Positions 15,261 to 23,465 of a stretch of DNA of 41,716 bases are shown here, piece by piece. The notes under the pieces are model-generated. The model was not told the origin of the DNA and ran no database searches. It worked only from the letters and a program-made list of their open reading frames with translations. Source of the stretch: an uncultured Campylobacter sp. (GTDB lineage: Bacteria > Campylobacterota > Campylobacteria > Campylobacterales > Campylobacteraceae); the NCBI RefSeq assembly GCF_938045205.1, contig NZ_CALIMY010000026.1, forward strand, positions 1 through 41,716. The letters run 5' to 3'. Position 1 is the first letter of the stretch. Each line of letters begins with the position of its first letter. The translations under genes and the position numbers were made by a program.

Positions 15261-16784
15261 ATGCAAGAGCTTGCTAGCGTGGATTGGTCGAGGGCGCAGT
15301 TTGCGCTCACGGCGCTTTATCACTTTCTTTTCGTGCCCCTAACGCTGGGGCTTAGCTTTATCGTGGCGTTTATGGAGAGCCTATATATCGCGACCGGTAA
15401 GCAGGAGTGGCTCAAGATCACTAAATTTTGGCTGTGCCTTTTCGGTATAAATTTTGCCATCGGCGTCGCGACCGGCATCATAATGGAGTTTGAGTTCGGC
15501 ACCAACTGGGCGAATTACAGCTGGTTCGTGGGCGATATCTTCGGCGCGCCGCTTGCGATCGAGGGCTTGCTAGCGTTTTTCTTGGAGGCTACCTTTTTTG
15601 CGGTAATGTTCTTCGGATGGGACCGCGTAAGTAAAAAATTTCACCTTCTCTCGACCTGGCTCGTGGCGATCGGATCAAATTTAAGCGCATATTGGATCCT
15701 AATCGCAAACGCCTGGATGCAAAATCCGGTAGGCACGAGCTTTAATCCTGATACGATGCGCAACGAGATGAGCAATTTTTTAGATATCGCGCTATCTCAC
15801 TTCGGAGTGGCTAAATTTTTACATACCGTCGGCGGCGGCTATATTACCGCGGCGCTTTTCGTACTTGGAATTTCGGCGTTTTATATGTTAAAAAACAAAG
15901 ACTTCGCGCTTGCTAAAAAAAGCTTCATCGTAGCGGCAAGCTTCGGTATGCTAAGCTCGCTTTTCGTGCTATTTAGCGGCGACGAGAGCGCCTATCAGGT
16001 CGCGCAAAAGCAGCCGATGAAGCTTGCGGCGATGGAGGGTCTGTATAAGGGCGAAGTAAATGCAGGCATCGTCGCGGCGGGAGTTTTAAATCCGAGCAAA
16101 ACCGCGGGAGACGATAAACAGCCGTTTTTATTTGAGATCAAGGCGCCTTATGCGCTAGGGCTGATGGCTACGAGAGGGCTTGATAATTTCACGCCGGGCA
16201 TCGATGATTTGGTATTCGGAAATGAAAAATTCGGCATCGAGGGCGCCGATAAAAAGATCGAAAAAGGCAAAATCGCCCTGCAAGCACTGAAGGATTACAA
16301 GCTCGCCAAAGACGCGAATGACACCGCTGCGATGCAGCAGGCGCGCGAAATTTTATTCGGCAAACAAAATATGCAAAATCTAGGCTACGGCTACCTTGAC
16401 GATGCGAAGCAGATCGTCCCTCCCGTGGCGCTTACATTTTATAGTTTCCACGTGATGGTGGCTCTGGGAAGCTATTTTATCTTGCTATTTTTCGTAACGC
16501 TATTTTTGGCGATGCGAAAGAATCTCGCCGAATACAAGAAAATTCTATGGCTTTGCGTCTTTAGCATTCCTCTGGGATACGTCGCGTGCGAGGCGGGCTG
16601 GATCGTGGCCGAAGTAGGGCGCCAGCCGTGGGCGATACAAGATCTCATGCCGGTGGGCGTCGCGGCTACGAGCCTGGCGGGAACGAACATAATGATCTCG
16701 TTTGCGCTCTTTGCGGTTTTATTTACGGTTTTATTCATAGCCGAGATAAAGATCATGCTAAAACAGATAAAGATAGGATTTTAA
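15261..16784 (+). CDS. cydA: Cytochrome bd-type quinol oxidase subunit I (CydA/CioA)
   Basis: CydA is the haem-bearing subunit of the bd oxidase, which oxidises menaquinol and reduces oxygen without pumping protons, giving high oxygen affinity and tolerance of inhibitors. Axial ligand candidates fit: His21 (haem b595), His188 and Met399 (haem b558). The quinol-related motif GRQPW and the segment GFGMLSS-like FGMLSSLFV are present. The periplasmic Q-loop region (about 255-375) is of the shorter type seen in CioA proteins. Length (507) is standard. AGGAGT precedes the ATG; cydB starts one base after the stop. In C. jejuni the orthologue, called CioA, forms a cyanide-insensitive oxidase lacking typical haem d spectra, so haem content here should not be assumed. 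Confidence 0.96.
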   Translation: MQELASVDWSRAQFALTALYHFLFVPLTLGLSFIVAFMESLYIATGKQEWLKITKFWLCLFGINFAIGVATGIIMEFEFGTNWANYSWFVGDIFGAPLAIEGLLAFFLEATFFAVMFFGWDRVSKKFHLLSTWLVAIGSNLSAYWILIANAWMQNPVGTSFNPDTMRNEMSNFLDIALSHFGVAKFLHTVGGGYITAALFVLGISAFYMLKNKDFALAKKSFIVAASFGMLSSLFVLFSGDESAYQVAQKQPMKLAAMEGLYKGEVNAGIVAAGVLNPSKTAGDDKQPFLFEIKAPYALGLMATRGLDNFTPGIDDLVFGNEKFGIEGADKKIEKGKIALQALKDYKLAKDANDTAAMQQAREILFGKQNMQNLGYGYLDDAKQIVPPVALTFYSFHVMVALGSYFILLFFVTLFLAMRKNLAEYKKILWLCVFSIPLGYVACEAGWIVAEVGRQPWAIQDLMPVGVAATSLAGTNIMISFALFAVLFTVLFIAEIKIMLKQIKIGF

Positions 16785-16785
16785 G

Positions 16786-17892
16786 ATGCACGAAATTTTT
16801 CAAATTTATTGGTGGTGCGTGGTTTCGCTTCTGGGCGGAATTTTAGTTTTTATGCTCTTCGTGCAGGGCGGTCAGACGCTGCTTTTTACGCTGGCGAAAA
16901 ATGAGACCGAGAAGGATTTTATAATAAATTCCATCGGCAAGAAATGGGAGCTTACATTTACTACGCTCGTTATGTTCGGCGGAGCGTGCTTTGCGGCGTT
17001 TCCGCTATTTTATGCGACCAGCTTCGGCGGGGCGTATTGGGCGTGGATGGCTCTGCTTTTTTGTTTCATAATCCAAGCCGTCGCTTACGAATACAGAAAA
17101 AAGCCCGATAATTTCTTGGGCGCTAAAACTTATGAAGCCTTTCTTTTCATAAACGGCTCGCTGGGCACGATCCTGCTTGGCATCATCGTCTCGACGCTTT
17201 TTAGCGGCAGCGAGTTTGCGCTGGGCGATAATAATTTCGTGCAGTGGAAAAATCCCGCTCGCGGACTTGAGGCGCTAGCAAATCCGTTTAATTACATCTT
17301 GGGAGTTGCGCTATTTTTCTGCGCTAGGACGGGAGCAAATTTATACTTAATGAATAATATTGCTGAGCCCGAAATGATCGCTAAGCTCAAAGCTTCGCTT
17401 AAATTTAACGCTAGCGCGTTTTTGATATTTTTCATCGCGTTTTTGGCGTGGGTCTTGCTAAAGCAGGGCTATGCAGTCGGCGCCGGCGGCGTCGTAAGCC
17501 TCGAGAGCTTTAAGTATCTGCACAATTACCTAAGCCTACCTGCAGCGCTAATCTTGCTGCTGCTGGGCGTAGTGCTGGTGCTGGTGGGGATATTCAAAGG
17601 CGCATTTACAAGCAGCGTGCGCGGAGTATTTTCCTACGGCGTGGGCGTCGTATGCGCGGTAACGAGCGTATTTTTAATCCTAGGACTAAATCACACGGCG
17701 TTTTATCCGTCAAATTTTGATTTGCAAAGCTCTCTTACTTTGGCAAATGCAAGCTCAAGCCTCTATACGCTTAAGACGATGTTTTACGTGTCGTTTCTGG
17801 TGCCTTTTGTGCTGGGTTATATCAGCTATGTTTGGCGCGCGATGGATGCTAAAAAGCTCGATAAAGAGGGGCTTTCAAACGAGCATTATTAG
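16786..17892 (+). CDS. cydB: Cytochrome bd-type quinol oxidase subunit II (CydB/CioB)
   Basis: This 368-residue protein has eight to nine hydrophobic spans and the CydB pattern at the N-terminus (FQIYWWCVVSLLGGILVFMLFVQGGQTL). It pairs with CydA as the structural second subunit. The segment WEWAFLTLL-like WELTFTTLVMFGGACFAAFPLFY and YEYRKKPDN are typical of the family's cytoplasmic and membrane portions. The start is ATG one base after the cydA TAA with AAGGAT-like sequence upstream. A GC-rich hairpin and a small membrane-protein gene follow. Confidence 0.95.
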   Translation: MHEIFQIYWWCVVSLLGGILVFMLFVQGGQTLLFTLAKNETEKDFIINSIGKKWELTFTTLVMFGGACFAAFPLFYATSFGGAYWAWMALLFCFIIQAVAYEYRKKPDNFLGAKTYEAFLFINGSLGTILLGIIVSTLFSGSEFALGDNNFVQWKNPARGLEALANPFNYILGVALFFCARTGANLYLMNNIAEPEMIAKLKASLKFNASAFLIFFIAFLAWVLLKQGYAVGAGGVVSLESFKYLHNYLSLPAALILLLLGVVLVLVGIFKGAFTSSVRGVFSYGVGVVCAVTSVFLILGLNHTAFYPSNFDLQSSLTLANASSSLYTLKTMFYVSFLVPFVLGYISYVWRAMDAKKLDKEGLSNEHY

Positions 17893-17991
17893 GCACCCGC
17901 TCTAGTGCGGCTTCCGCGCGCCGTGTGGCGGCGAGAAGCTGCTCACGTGCGCGGCACTGCGTGCTTTTGCGCTTAGTTAAATTTCATATCG

Positions 17992-18012
17992 GCGGCGCTT
18001 TTTGCGCGCCGC
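17992..18012 (+). terminator. GC-rich hairpin between cydB and the small protein gene
   Basis: GCGGCGC (17992-17998) pairs with GCGCCGC (18006-18012) around a T-rich loop. There is no T-run after it; ATTATAAAAA follows. It could partially terminate or protect the cydAB message and so set the level of the small downstream protein. Confidence 0.45.
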
Positions 18013-18037
18013 ATTATAAAAATTTTAAGGATTAAAA

Positions 18038-18142
18038 ATGATCAAATCTTTAGTTTTCATCGCTATTTGGATGATCTTGCTCGTAGGAAGCTATAAATTT
18101 ATAAAGCTAAATATTACTCATCAAGAAAAAAGAGAGCAGTAG
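18038..18142 (+). CDS. 34-residue single-span membrane protein, CydX-like
   Basis: ATG 18038 is preceded by AAGGA at 18027-18031 with six-base spacing, the best Shine-Dalgarno of the locus, and the frame ends at TAG 18140-18142. The product has a hydrophobic span at about residues 4-18 (SLVFIAIWMILLVGS), then YKFIKL and a charged tail ending HQEKREQ. Size, topology and position after cydAB match CydX/CydS-type small subunits of bd oxidases (CydX of E. coli is 37 residues), although sequence identity to CydX is not evident. It is separated from cydB by 145 bases and a hairpin. Real translation is likely; function is inference. Confidence 0.65.
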   Translation: MIKSLVFIAIWMILLVGSYKFIKLNITHQEKREQ

Positions 18143-18162
18143 AAGCGTAGAAATTTTAAAAG

Positions 18163-18216
18163 CTTGCGGTCCGGGATTTTGCTTTAAATTTAGAAAGCGA
18201 AATCTATAGCCGCAAG
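18163..18216. terminator. Possible bidirectional terminator between convergent genes
   Basis: CTTGCGG (18163-18169) and CCGCAAG (18210-18216) can pair, and inside them TTTTGCTTT can pair with AAAGCGAAA around AAATTTAG. The structure sits between the convergent small protein gene and the SbmA-family gene. The long loop makes it a weak call. Confidence 0.3.
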
Positions 18217-18234
18217 ATACGGGCGAAATTTTAT

Positions 18235-19203
18235 CTAGCCCTTGTAGTCGATATTTTTTTCGAATTCTTTAAGTCGCATATGGATTGAGCGAAGCTCCGT
18301 GATCGTCGTCCAGTTATTCATAAAAATACTAAAACTACCGCGCACCTGATTAAAAGCGTTGCTTACCTGAACCAACACACCCAAAGTGATCGCCTGAGTA
18401 AAGATACCAGGACCTACCAAAAAGTAAGGCACTAAAATTAAAATTTGAGAAAAAGAGCGAAGCCATAGATCGAAATAACAAAGATGCAAATATAACTTGT
18501 AATAGTTATGCTTTAGCTTCGCAAACAGCCCCTCAACTTGCTCCTGCCCTCCATAGTTGATCTTGTCGTCCTCGGCTAAGACTAGCTCTTTACGAAAAGC
18601 CGCTTCTACCTTTTGGTTATCGTATTCCAGACGCGGCAGGTACCAGCCCACTAACCACGAAATAATAAGTCCGCCGATGCTGACCCCCAGTGCGATCCAT
18701 ACGAGAGAGCCCGGTGTTTCGTTTAAAAAAGGTATCTTGACCTTTGCGCTAAGCTCCCAAAGCACAGGTATGAACGCGATTAGCGTTAAAATCGCAGACA
18801 GCACTCGCGAACCGATATCTTCTAAGATGCGCGCAAAGCGAAGGGCGTCCTCTTGGATACGCTGCGAGCTTCCCTCTACGTCGCGTTTGATATTTTTCCA
18901 ATATTTAAAATATGAAAACGTAATTGCCTCGCGCCATTGAAACACCCAGAGCCTAACGACGTACCTCTCAAGAACGCCCACTAAAACTAAAGGGATAGCG
19001 ATCCACAAAAATATAAACATCTGGTTCCAAAAATCTTCTATAGTGTGGTTTTTGGCATCTTGAGCCAGATCGTAAAAGGAGCGGTTCCATTTATTGTATT
19101 GCACCATCAGATCCACTTCAAAAATTTGCACCAAAATAATAAAAATTAGACCCGAATAAGCAAAGAATGCGTATTTTTTGCTCTTAAAAAACGATGAAAA
19201 CAT
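18235..19203 (-). CDS. SbmA/BacA-family peptide transporter
   Basis: SbmA/BacA proteins are inner-membrane, proton-driven importers of antimicrobial peptides and other substrates; they resemble the membrane half of ABC exporters but lack an ATPase. The family signatures are here: RLWVFQWREAITFSYFKYW, the diagnostic EGSSQRIQEDALRFA, WYLPRLEYDNQKVEAAFRKELVLAEDD and QVSNAFNQVRGSFSIFMNNWTTITELRSI. There are about six to seven membrane spans and no Walker motifs. At 322 residues it is shorter than E. coli SbmA (406), mainly at the N-terminus. It begins nine bases after the M16 protease gene and is likely co-transcribed. C. jejuni has a related gene. The substrate is unknown. Confidence 0.9.
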   Translation of the reverse strand: MFSSFFKSKKYAFFAYSGLIFIILVQIFEVDLMVQYNKWNRSFYDLAQDAKNHTIEDFWNQMFIFLWIAIPLVLVGVLERYVVRLWVFQWREAITFSYFKYWKNIKRDVEGSSQRIQEDALRFARILEDIGSRVLSAILTLIAFIPVLWELSAKVKIPFLNETPGSLVWIALGVSIGGLIISWLVGWYLPRLEYDNQKVEAAFRKELVLAEDDKINYGGQEQVEGLFAKLKHNYYKLYLHLCYFDLWLRSFSQILILVPYFLVGPGIFTQAITLGVLVQVSNAFNQVRGSFSIFMNNWTTITELRSIHMRLKEFEKNIDYKG

Positions 19204-19212
19204 TAAATTCCT

Positions 19213-21981
19213 TTATTCTTTCGGTTGTGTTTCTTGCGGCTTTGTATCGCTGCTTGGTTTTGGATTTAAGATTGCCGTAAATAGATGCTCGCGAAGCATC
19301 TGCGCCGCTTCTTGCACATCCGCGCTTTTTACTGCGTTTATGCTTGCCGCATAGCTTTTTTCGTCATAGAGCGGATAGCCGTAAAGCTCGTGCGCAGTGA
19401 TATTAGCAAGCCAAAAATCATTCGTCTGCGCAGCTCTTTTGGTCGATAAAATTTGCGCTTTTTTGAAATTTGAAAGCTCGCTATCTTTCGCACCGGAGCT
19501 TTCGATCTGTTTTAAAATTTCACTCACGCTTGCTGCAACGGCACGGGCATCTTTCGGCTCGGTAGAAAACGATACGTTCAAGCTCGCTACGATTTGTGGC
19601 TCACGCACATAGGCGCTATGCACCATCGCCGAGTAAATTTGTCCGCGCGCCTCGCGGATCTGCTCGACGATGCGATTGCTTAGCACGCTTTTTAACGCTT
19701 GAAATTTATAAGTGTCTGAAAAGTCAAAATTTTGCAGCTCATAGTTTGAAAAAATCATCCGAACTTCGCTTTTATCACTATCGCCGTAATCTTGCACAAT
19801 CTCTCCGCTAGAAGTATTTAGCATCAAAGTTTTAGGTGTAGCGCTGCTTGTGCCGGACTTTAGATTGCCGATATATTTGGCTAGGATTTGTTTCGCGCGC
19901 ACAGGCTCAAAATCGCCGCTAAGCACGAAGATAAAATCTCCAGCACCTGAAAAAATTTCATCCGCATCGCGCTGTAAATCGGCAAGATTTGCGCTCTTTA
20001 CGTCATCTGCACTAAGCGGCTGCTTGCGAGCCATATCTCCCGAATATAGAGATTTTAAAATTTGCTCGCCGAATTTAAATTCCGCCGTCTCGTTTCGCAG
20101 CGCGATCGCCGAAAGCGCGTCGGTTTTGTATTTTGTAAGCGAGCTTGCATGAATTAGCGGCTCGCTAAATCTTGCGTAAAGCTCGTGTGTCATCGCCTCC
20201 AGATCCGCTCCTGCGCCTCTAAAACCGCAGTCTGCGTCGTCCATCCTAAATCTTAGCTTATAATCAAATTTTGAGGTCAAGCGTCCCGCCTCGTATTCGT
20301 TTAGCTCGCCTATGGTGCCCGAGTTTAGCAGCGCGGTTAGAATTTCGCCACGAGCCTTGCCAAAATGCGCGTAGCCACCTTTTTTAACGGCTGCGAGGGT
20401 GATTTTATTTTTCTCGCTTTTAAGGGGTTTTAAAATTACGCGAGCGCCGTTTTTAAACACCAAAATTTCAGTGCCGCTAGCGCCTTTTTGCGCTTTAAAT
20501 TCCGCTTCTTTTAAATCTGCTCCCGCAAGTTGCTTGGAAGCAAGCTTCGAAGCAGCGAAATTAAACGGCACCGCTTTTTCGTAGAGCAGCTCCGCGTCTT
20601 TTTGGCTAATGCCCAAATCCTTTGCCGAGATAATCTCCGTAAATCTCGCTCCATCCGTTATCTGAGAGAAAAATTTATTAACATCTGCTAGCGTTATTTC
20701 TTCTAACGCCTTGAGGCTTAGATCATGCTCGTCTTGCTTACTAAGCTTTACATTGCCGTTTTGTACGAAATCAAGTAGTGCTCCTATTTGCGCACTTTGT
20801 GTATCGTTTTTAAGCAGATCGGCTTGCACTTGATGTTTAAATTCTGCTTTAACGCTATCAAAATCGTCATTGTTAAATCCGTGTTCGCGTACCCCTTTGA
20901 TCGCGCTAAAAAGACTGCTTAGCGTGGTATTGGCGTCGAAATTAAAAATATTTGCGCTTATGCTGTATAGTCTGCGGTTTTTAAACAGATCGTCCGAGCC
21001 GAAATAGGCTTTAAGCGGAATTTTAGCATTCACATTCATCGCGTCGTATCCAAGCTCCATCAGCCTCGATACGTAGGCTTGCAGCCACTCATTTTTAAGT
21101 GCGCCGTAGCTTCTTAGCGGCTCATATTTGCCTGCGTAAAGCACGCTAGCGACATTGGCGCCGAGCTCGGGCTCTACGGTGCTTGCTAGCCCGCCTTCAA
21201 ATGGGCGCAGACTAAGATCACGCGGGATTTTTTCGCCGTGCGCAGAAAGAGAGTTAAAATTTTGCTTGATTAGGTTTTTAATCTGCTCAATGTTTACGTC
21301 GCCTACGACTATGATGCTAATGGCGCTAGGAAGGTAGTTGCGCGCGTAGAATTTTTTTAGTTGCTCGCCAGTGGCGCCTTTGATGATTTCATTTTGTCCG
21401 ATCGGAAAGCGTCTGGAAAATATGGAATTAGGGTATAAATATGTGGCGCGCTTTTCGTAAAAACGCCTCTCAAAGCCTTTTTTTGCTTCCTCTAAGATGA
21501 CGCCCTTTTCCTTTTGCGTTTCGTTCTCGTCAAATTTTACGCCGCCTGCATAATCGCGCAGTACCAAAAATACGTCCTTTAGCGTCTCGTCGCTCACTTG
21601 GGCTTGGATGTTGTAGGTGGTGTTTTCAAAGCCAGTCTGTGCATTGAGATCGGCGCCGAATTTCACCCCTAGGCGCTGCAGAGTGTGGACTAGTTCATTT
21701 TTATCAAAATGTTCGCTGCCGTTGAACGCCATGTGTTCAACGAAGTGCGCTAAGCCCTGCTCGTCGTCATTTTCATCAACACTACCTGCGGCTACGTTGA
21801 GGTAAAAAAGCGCGCTATTTTTTGGCACGTCGTTTTTGAGGATATAAAATTTCACGCCATTTGCCAGCTTTCCGTGCACTACACTAGGATCGAGCTTAAG
21901 TGGCGCGTCCGGGTTGGTATCTGCGGAGTAAAGGCTCAAAGAGCAAAGCAGGGCGGAGATAAAAAATATAAGCTTTTTCAT
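19213..21981 (-). CDS. Secreted M16-family zinc metallopeptidase, PqqL-like
   Basis: An N-terminal signal peptide (about 1-20, MKKLIFFISALLCSLSLYSA) points to periplasmic export. The inverted zinc motif HxxEH is intact at 79-83 (HFVEH), with downstream acidic ligands near 158 and 165. At 922 residues it contains both M16 halves: an active N-terminal part and an inactive C-terminal part from about 490. Length and layout match E. coli PqqL (931), a periplasmic protease that in relatives such as FusC degrades imported ferredoxin for iron. The downstream neighbour is an SbmA-family importer, which recalls E. coli yddA-pqqL. No TonB receptor lies nearby. The role in peptide or iron supply is inference. 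Confidence 0.92.
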   Translation of the reverse strand: MKKLIFFISALLCSLSLYSADTNPDAPLKLDPSVVHGKLANGVKFYILKNDVPKNSALFYLNVAAGSVDENDDEQGLAHFVEHMAFNGSEHFDKNELVHTLQRLGVKFGADLNAQTGFENTTYNIQAQVSDETLKDVFLVLRDYAGGVKFDENETQKEKGVILEEAKKGFERRFYEKRATYLYPNSIFSRRFPIGQNEIIKGATGEQLKKFYARNYLPSAISIIVVGDVNIEQIKNLIKQNFNSLSAHGEKIPRDLSLRPFEGGLASTVEPELGANVASVLYAGKYEPLRSYGALKNEWLQAYVSRLMELGYDAMNVNAKIPLKAYFGSDDLFKNRRLYSISANIFNFDANTTLSSLFSAIKGVREHGFNNDDFDSVKAEFKHQVQADLLKNDTQSAQIGALLDFVQNGNVKLSKQDEHDLSLKALEEITLADVNKFFSQITDGARFTEIISAKDLGISQKDAELLYEKAVPFNFAASKLASKQLAGADLKEAEFKAQKGASGTEILVFKNGARVILKPLKSEKNKITLAAVKKGGYAHFGKARGEILTALLNSGTIGELNEYEAGRLTSKFDYKLRFRMDDADCGFRGAGADLEAMTHELYARFSEPLIHASSLTKYKTDALSAIALRNETAEFKFGEQILKSLYSGDMARKQPLSADDVKSANLADLQRDADEIFSGAGDFIFVLSGDFEPVRAKQILAKYIGNLKSGTSSATPKTLMLNTSSGEIVQDYGDSDKSEVRMIFSNYELQNFDFSDTYKFQALKSVLSNRIVEQIREARGQIYSAMVHSAYVREPQIVASLNVSFSTEPKDARAVAASVSEILKQIESSGAKDSELSNFKKAQILSTKRAAQTNDFWLANITAHELYGYPLYDEKSYAASINAVKSADVQEAAQMLREHLFTAILNPKPSSDTKPQETQPKE

Positions 21982-22295
21982 AATTGTCCTTGGATTTAAA
22001 AACTTGCGATTGTAACAAAAGCTAGTTTAAAGTATGATTTTACGAGCTTTGTTATGGGTAAAATTTTGCCAAGGATTTGGGATTTTACTTGCAAAATTTC
22101 AAGAAACGGAATTTTTGGAATTTTTGGAATTTTTGGAATTTTTGGAATTTTTGGAATTTTTGGAATTCCGCCGCCGCGACTCAAAATTTTGGCAGCGGAA
22201 TTTAGAAAGCTTTACTAGCTTTAATAGCCCGCGCAAGGCTAAATTTAAACTTTACGCAGTTAGAATTTATACGCCAGCGCGAAGAATTTTACAAC
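21982..22295. repeat. Intergenic region with a nine-base tandem repeat
   Basis: Unit GGAATTTTT occurs six times without error at 22108-22161, followed by a partial GGAATTCCG copy. The rest of the 314-base spacer holds no convincing gene. Frames through the repeat give (EFL)n on the plus strand and (IPK)n on the minus strand, both of which look like by-products. Downstream of the repeat lies the end of ahpC, upstream the start of the M16 protease gene, so the array is between the 3' end of one and the 5' end of the other on the same strand. It may lie in the promoter region of the protease gene. Confidence 0.85.
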
Positions 22296-22892
22296 TTATA
22301 GTTTGCTCGCATTTTTGTCTAGATACTCTGCGACGCCCTTAGGATCCGCTTTCATTCCTGCGTCGCCTTTGTGCCAGCCTGCAGGGCAGACCTCGCCGTG
22401 CTCGTTTGTAAATAGCATCGTATCGACCATTCTTAGCATCTCGTCGATATTGCGGCCGAGCGGTAGGTCGTTGATAACGGCGTGGCGGACGGTGCCGTCT
22501 TTATCGAGTAGGAAGCTGCCGCGAAGCGCTACGGCGTTGCCGAACAGCACGTCGAAACTGCGCGCGATGTCCTTCGTGATGTCTGAGACGAGTGGGAACT
22601 GCACTTTGCCGATACCACCTGTGTTTACCGGAGTGTTTTTCCATGCAAGGTGGGTAAACTCGCTATCGCAGCTAACGCCGATAACTTCGATACCTTTAGA
22701 TTTGAAATCTTGATATCTGTGATCGAATGCAATGATCTCGCTTGGGCAGACGAAGGTAAAATCTTTTGGATAAAAGAATACTACTGCGCCTTTTTCACCG
22801 ATATTTTTATAGAGGTTGAAATCCTCGACTATCTCGTTGTTGCCTAAAACAGCGCTTGCCGTAAAATCAACGGCTTTATTGGTTACTACCAT
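22296..22892 (-). CDS. ahpC: Alkyl hydroperoxide reductase AhpC, typical 2-Cys peroxiredoxin
   Basis: AhpC reduces hydrogen peroxide, organic peroxides and peroxynitrite. The peroxidatic Cys49 lies in FYPKDFTFVCPSE and the resolving Cys169 in GEVCPAGW; the active-site Thr (T46) and Arg (R124 in ALRGSFLLD) are present. Length 198 is standard. AhpF is not in the window; Campylobacter AhpC uses other reductants. AAGGAG lies nine bases upstream of the ATG. It is divergent from fdxA, an arrangement conserved in C. jejuni, where ahpC is repressed by iron through PerR and is needed for aerotolerance. Confidence 0.96.
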   Translation of the reverse strand: MVVTNKAVDFTASAVLGNNEIVEDFNLYKNIGEKGAVVFFYPKDFTFVCPSEIIAFDHRYQDFKSKGIEVIGVSCDSEFTHLAWKNTPVNTGGIGKVQFPLVSDITKDIARSFDVLFGNAVALRGSFLLDKDGTVRHAVINDLPLGRNIDEMLRMVDTMLFTNEHGEVCPAGWHKGDAGMKADPKGVAEYLDKNASKL

Positions 22893-22927
22893 GTTATTTC
22901 TCCTTGTTAATAAAATTTATGATGGCG

Positions 22928-22933
22928 ATTATA
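22928..22933 (-). promoter_or_regulatory. -10 element of ahpC
   Basis: The minus strand reads ATG-TATAAT, a consensus -10, 36 bases upstream of the ahpC start codon. The surrounding sequence is strongly AT-rich. Confidence 0.5.
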
Positions 22934-22997
22934 CATTTTAAACCTTTAGATTTGCTGAAATTTGATGAAAATTTTTATATAATAAATTTTATTTACT

Positions 22998-23018
22998 TGA
23001 TAATATTAGATTTTATCA
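22998..23018. promoter_or_regulatory. Candidate Fur/PerR operator in the ahpC-fdxA spacer
   Basis: TGATAA (22998-23003) and TTATCA (23013-23018) form a 21-base inverted repeat with a nine-base AT spacer, similar in form to Campylobacter Fur and PerR boxes. It lies ~55 bases ahead of fdxA and ~105 bases ahead of ahpC. In C. jejuni both genes respond to iron, fdxA being iron-induced and ahpC iron-repressed. Which regulator binds cannot be told from the sequence. Confidence 0.4.
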
Positions 23019-23073
23019 TTTTTTAAATTTAGTATGTTATCATTACTCCACATTTTTTGATAAAGGAGAAAAA

Positions 23074-23358
23074 ATGGCTGTAAAAATCACCGATATTTGC
23101 ATTAGCTGCGGCTCATGCATCGACGAGTGCCCGGTAAATGCGATCGTGGACGATAGCGATAACCCAAGCGGCGAGGATAGCTACTACGTATACGCGGATA
23201 AATGCGTCGAATGCGTGGGTTACAACGACGAGCCAGCTTGCGCTAGCGCCTGTCCGACCGACGGCTGTATCGTCTGGAGCGACATCGTAGCTGGCCAACC
23301 TAGCAGGGATAGTATAGGCGCGGATCTACGCAGCGGAGATACCCCGGTATTTGCTTAG
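23074..23358 (+). CDS. fdxA: 2[4Fe-4S] ferredoxin FdxA
   Basis: FdxA is a small electron carrier with two cubane clusters. Cluster-binding cysteines are C9, C12, C15 and C19 (CISCGSCIDECP), and the second group CVEC followed by eight residues, Cys, three residues, Cys-Pro. The eight-residue gap between cysteines marks the Allochromatium-type ferredoxins, and the extra C-terminal tail (VWSDIVAGQPSRDSIG) gives the 94-residue length. AAAGGAG precedes the ATG. In C. jejuni the divergent fdxA is iron-induced and contributes to aerotolerance; the same layout here implies the same role. A strong terminator follows. Confidence 0.95.
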   Translation: MAVKITDICISCGSCIDECPVNAIVDDSDNPSGEDSYYVYADKCVECVGYNDEPACASACPTDGCIVWSDIVAGQPSRDSIGADLRSGDTPVFA

Positions 23359-23363
23359 CAGAT

Positions 23364-23393
23364 AAAATTCCGCGATCAAATGCGCGGAATTTT
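23364..23393 (+). terminator. Rho-independent terminator of fdxA
   Basis: An 11-base perfect stem, AAAATTCCGCG at 23364-23374 with CGCGGAATTTT at 23383-23393, has an eight-base loop and ends in a short T-run. It starts six bases after the fdxA stop. Confidence 0.85.
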
Positions 23394-23434
23394 AATTCAT
23401 TCAATCCTTAAATAAATTTTAACCTATTTTTCGA

Positions 23435-23440
23435 TACAAT
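23435..23440 (+). promoter_or_regulatory. -10 element of ndk
   Basis: TTTTTCGA-TACAAT lies 25 bases before the ndk start. AAGGAG at 23455-23460 is the ribosome binding site. The element lies downstream of the fdxA terminator, so ndk has its own promoter. Confidence 0.5.
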
Positions 23441-23465
23441 CCGCCTTTCATTTCAAGGAGATTAT

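Noticed and set aside
18143..18234. Another small gene between the CydX-like frame and the SbmA gene
   Set aside because: Only short frames without start signals; the stretch is better explained as paired terminator arms.
22108..22170. Possible CRISPR array
   Set aside because: The repeats are directly tandem with no spacers and only nine bases long.
21996..22342. Frames through the nine-base repeat, (EFL)n on plus and (IPK)n on minus
   Set aside because: Both arise from the repeat itself, lack ribosome binding sites, and the plus frame runs into the end of ahpC antisense.
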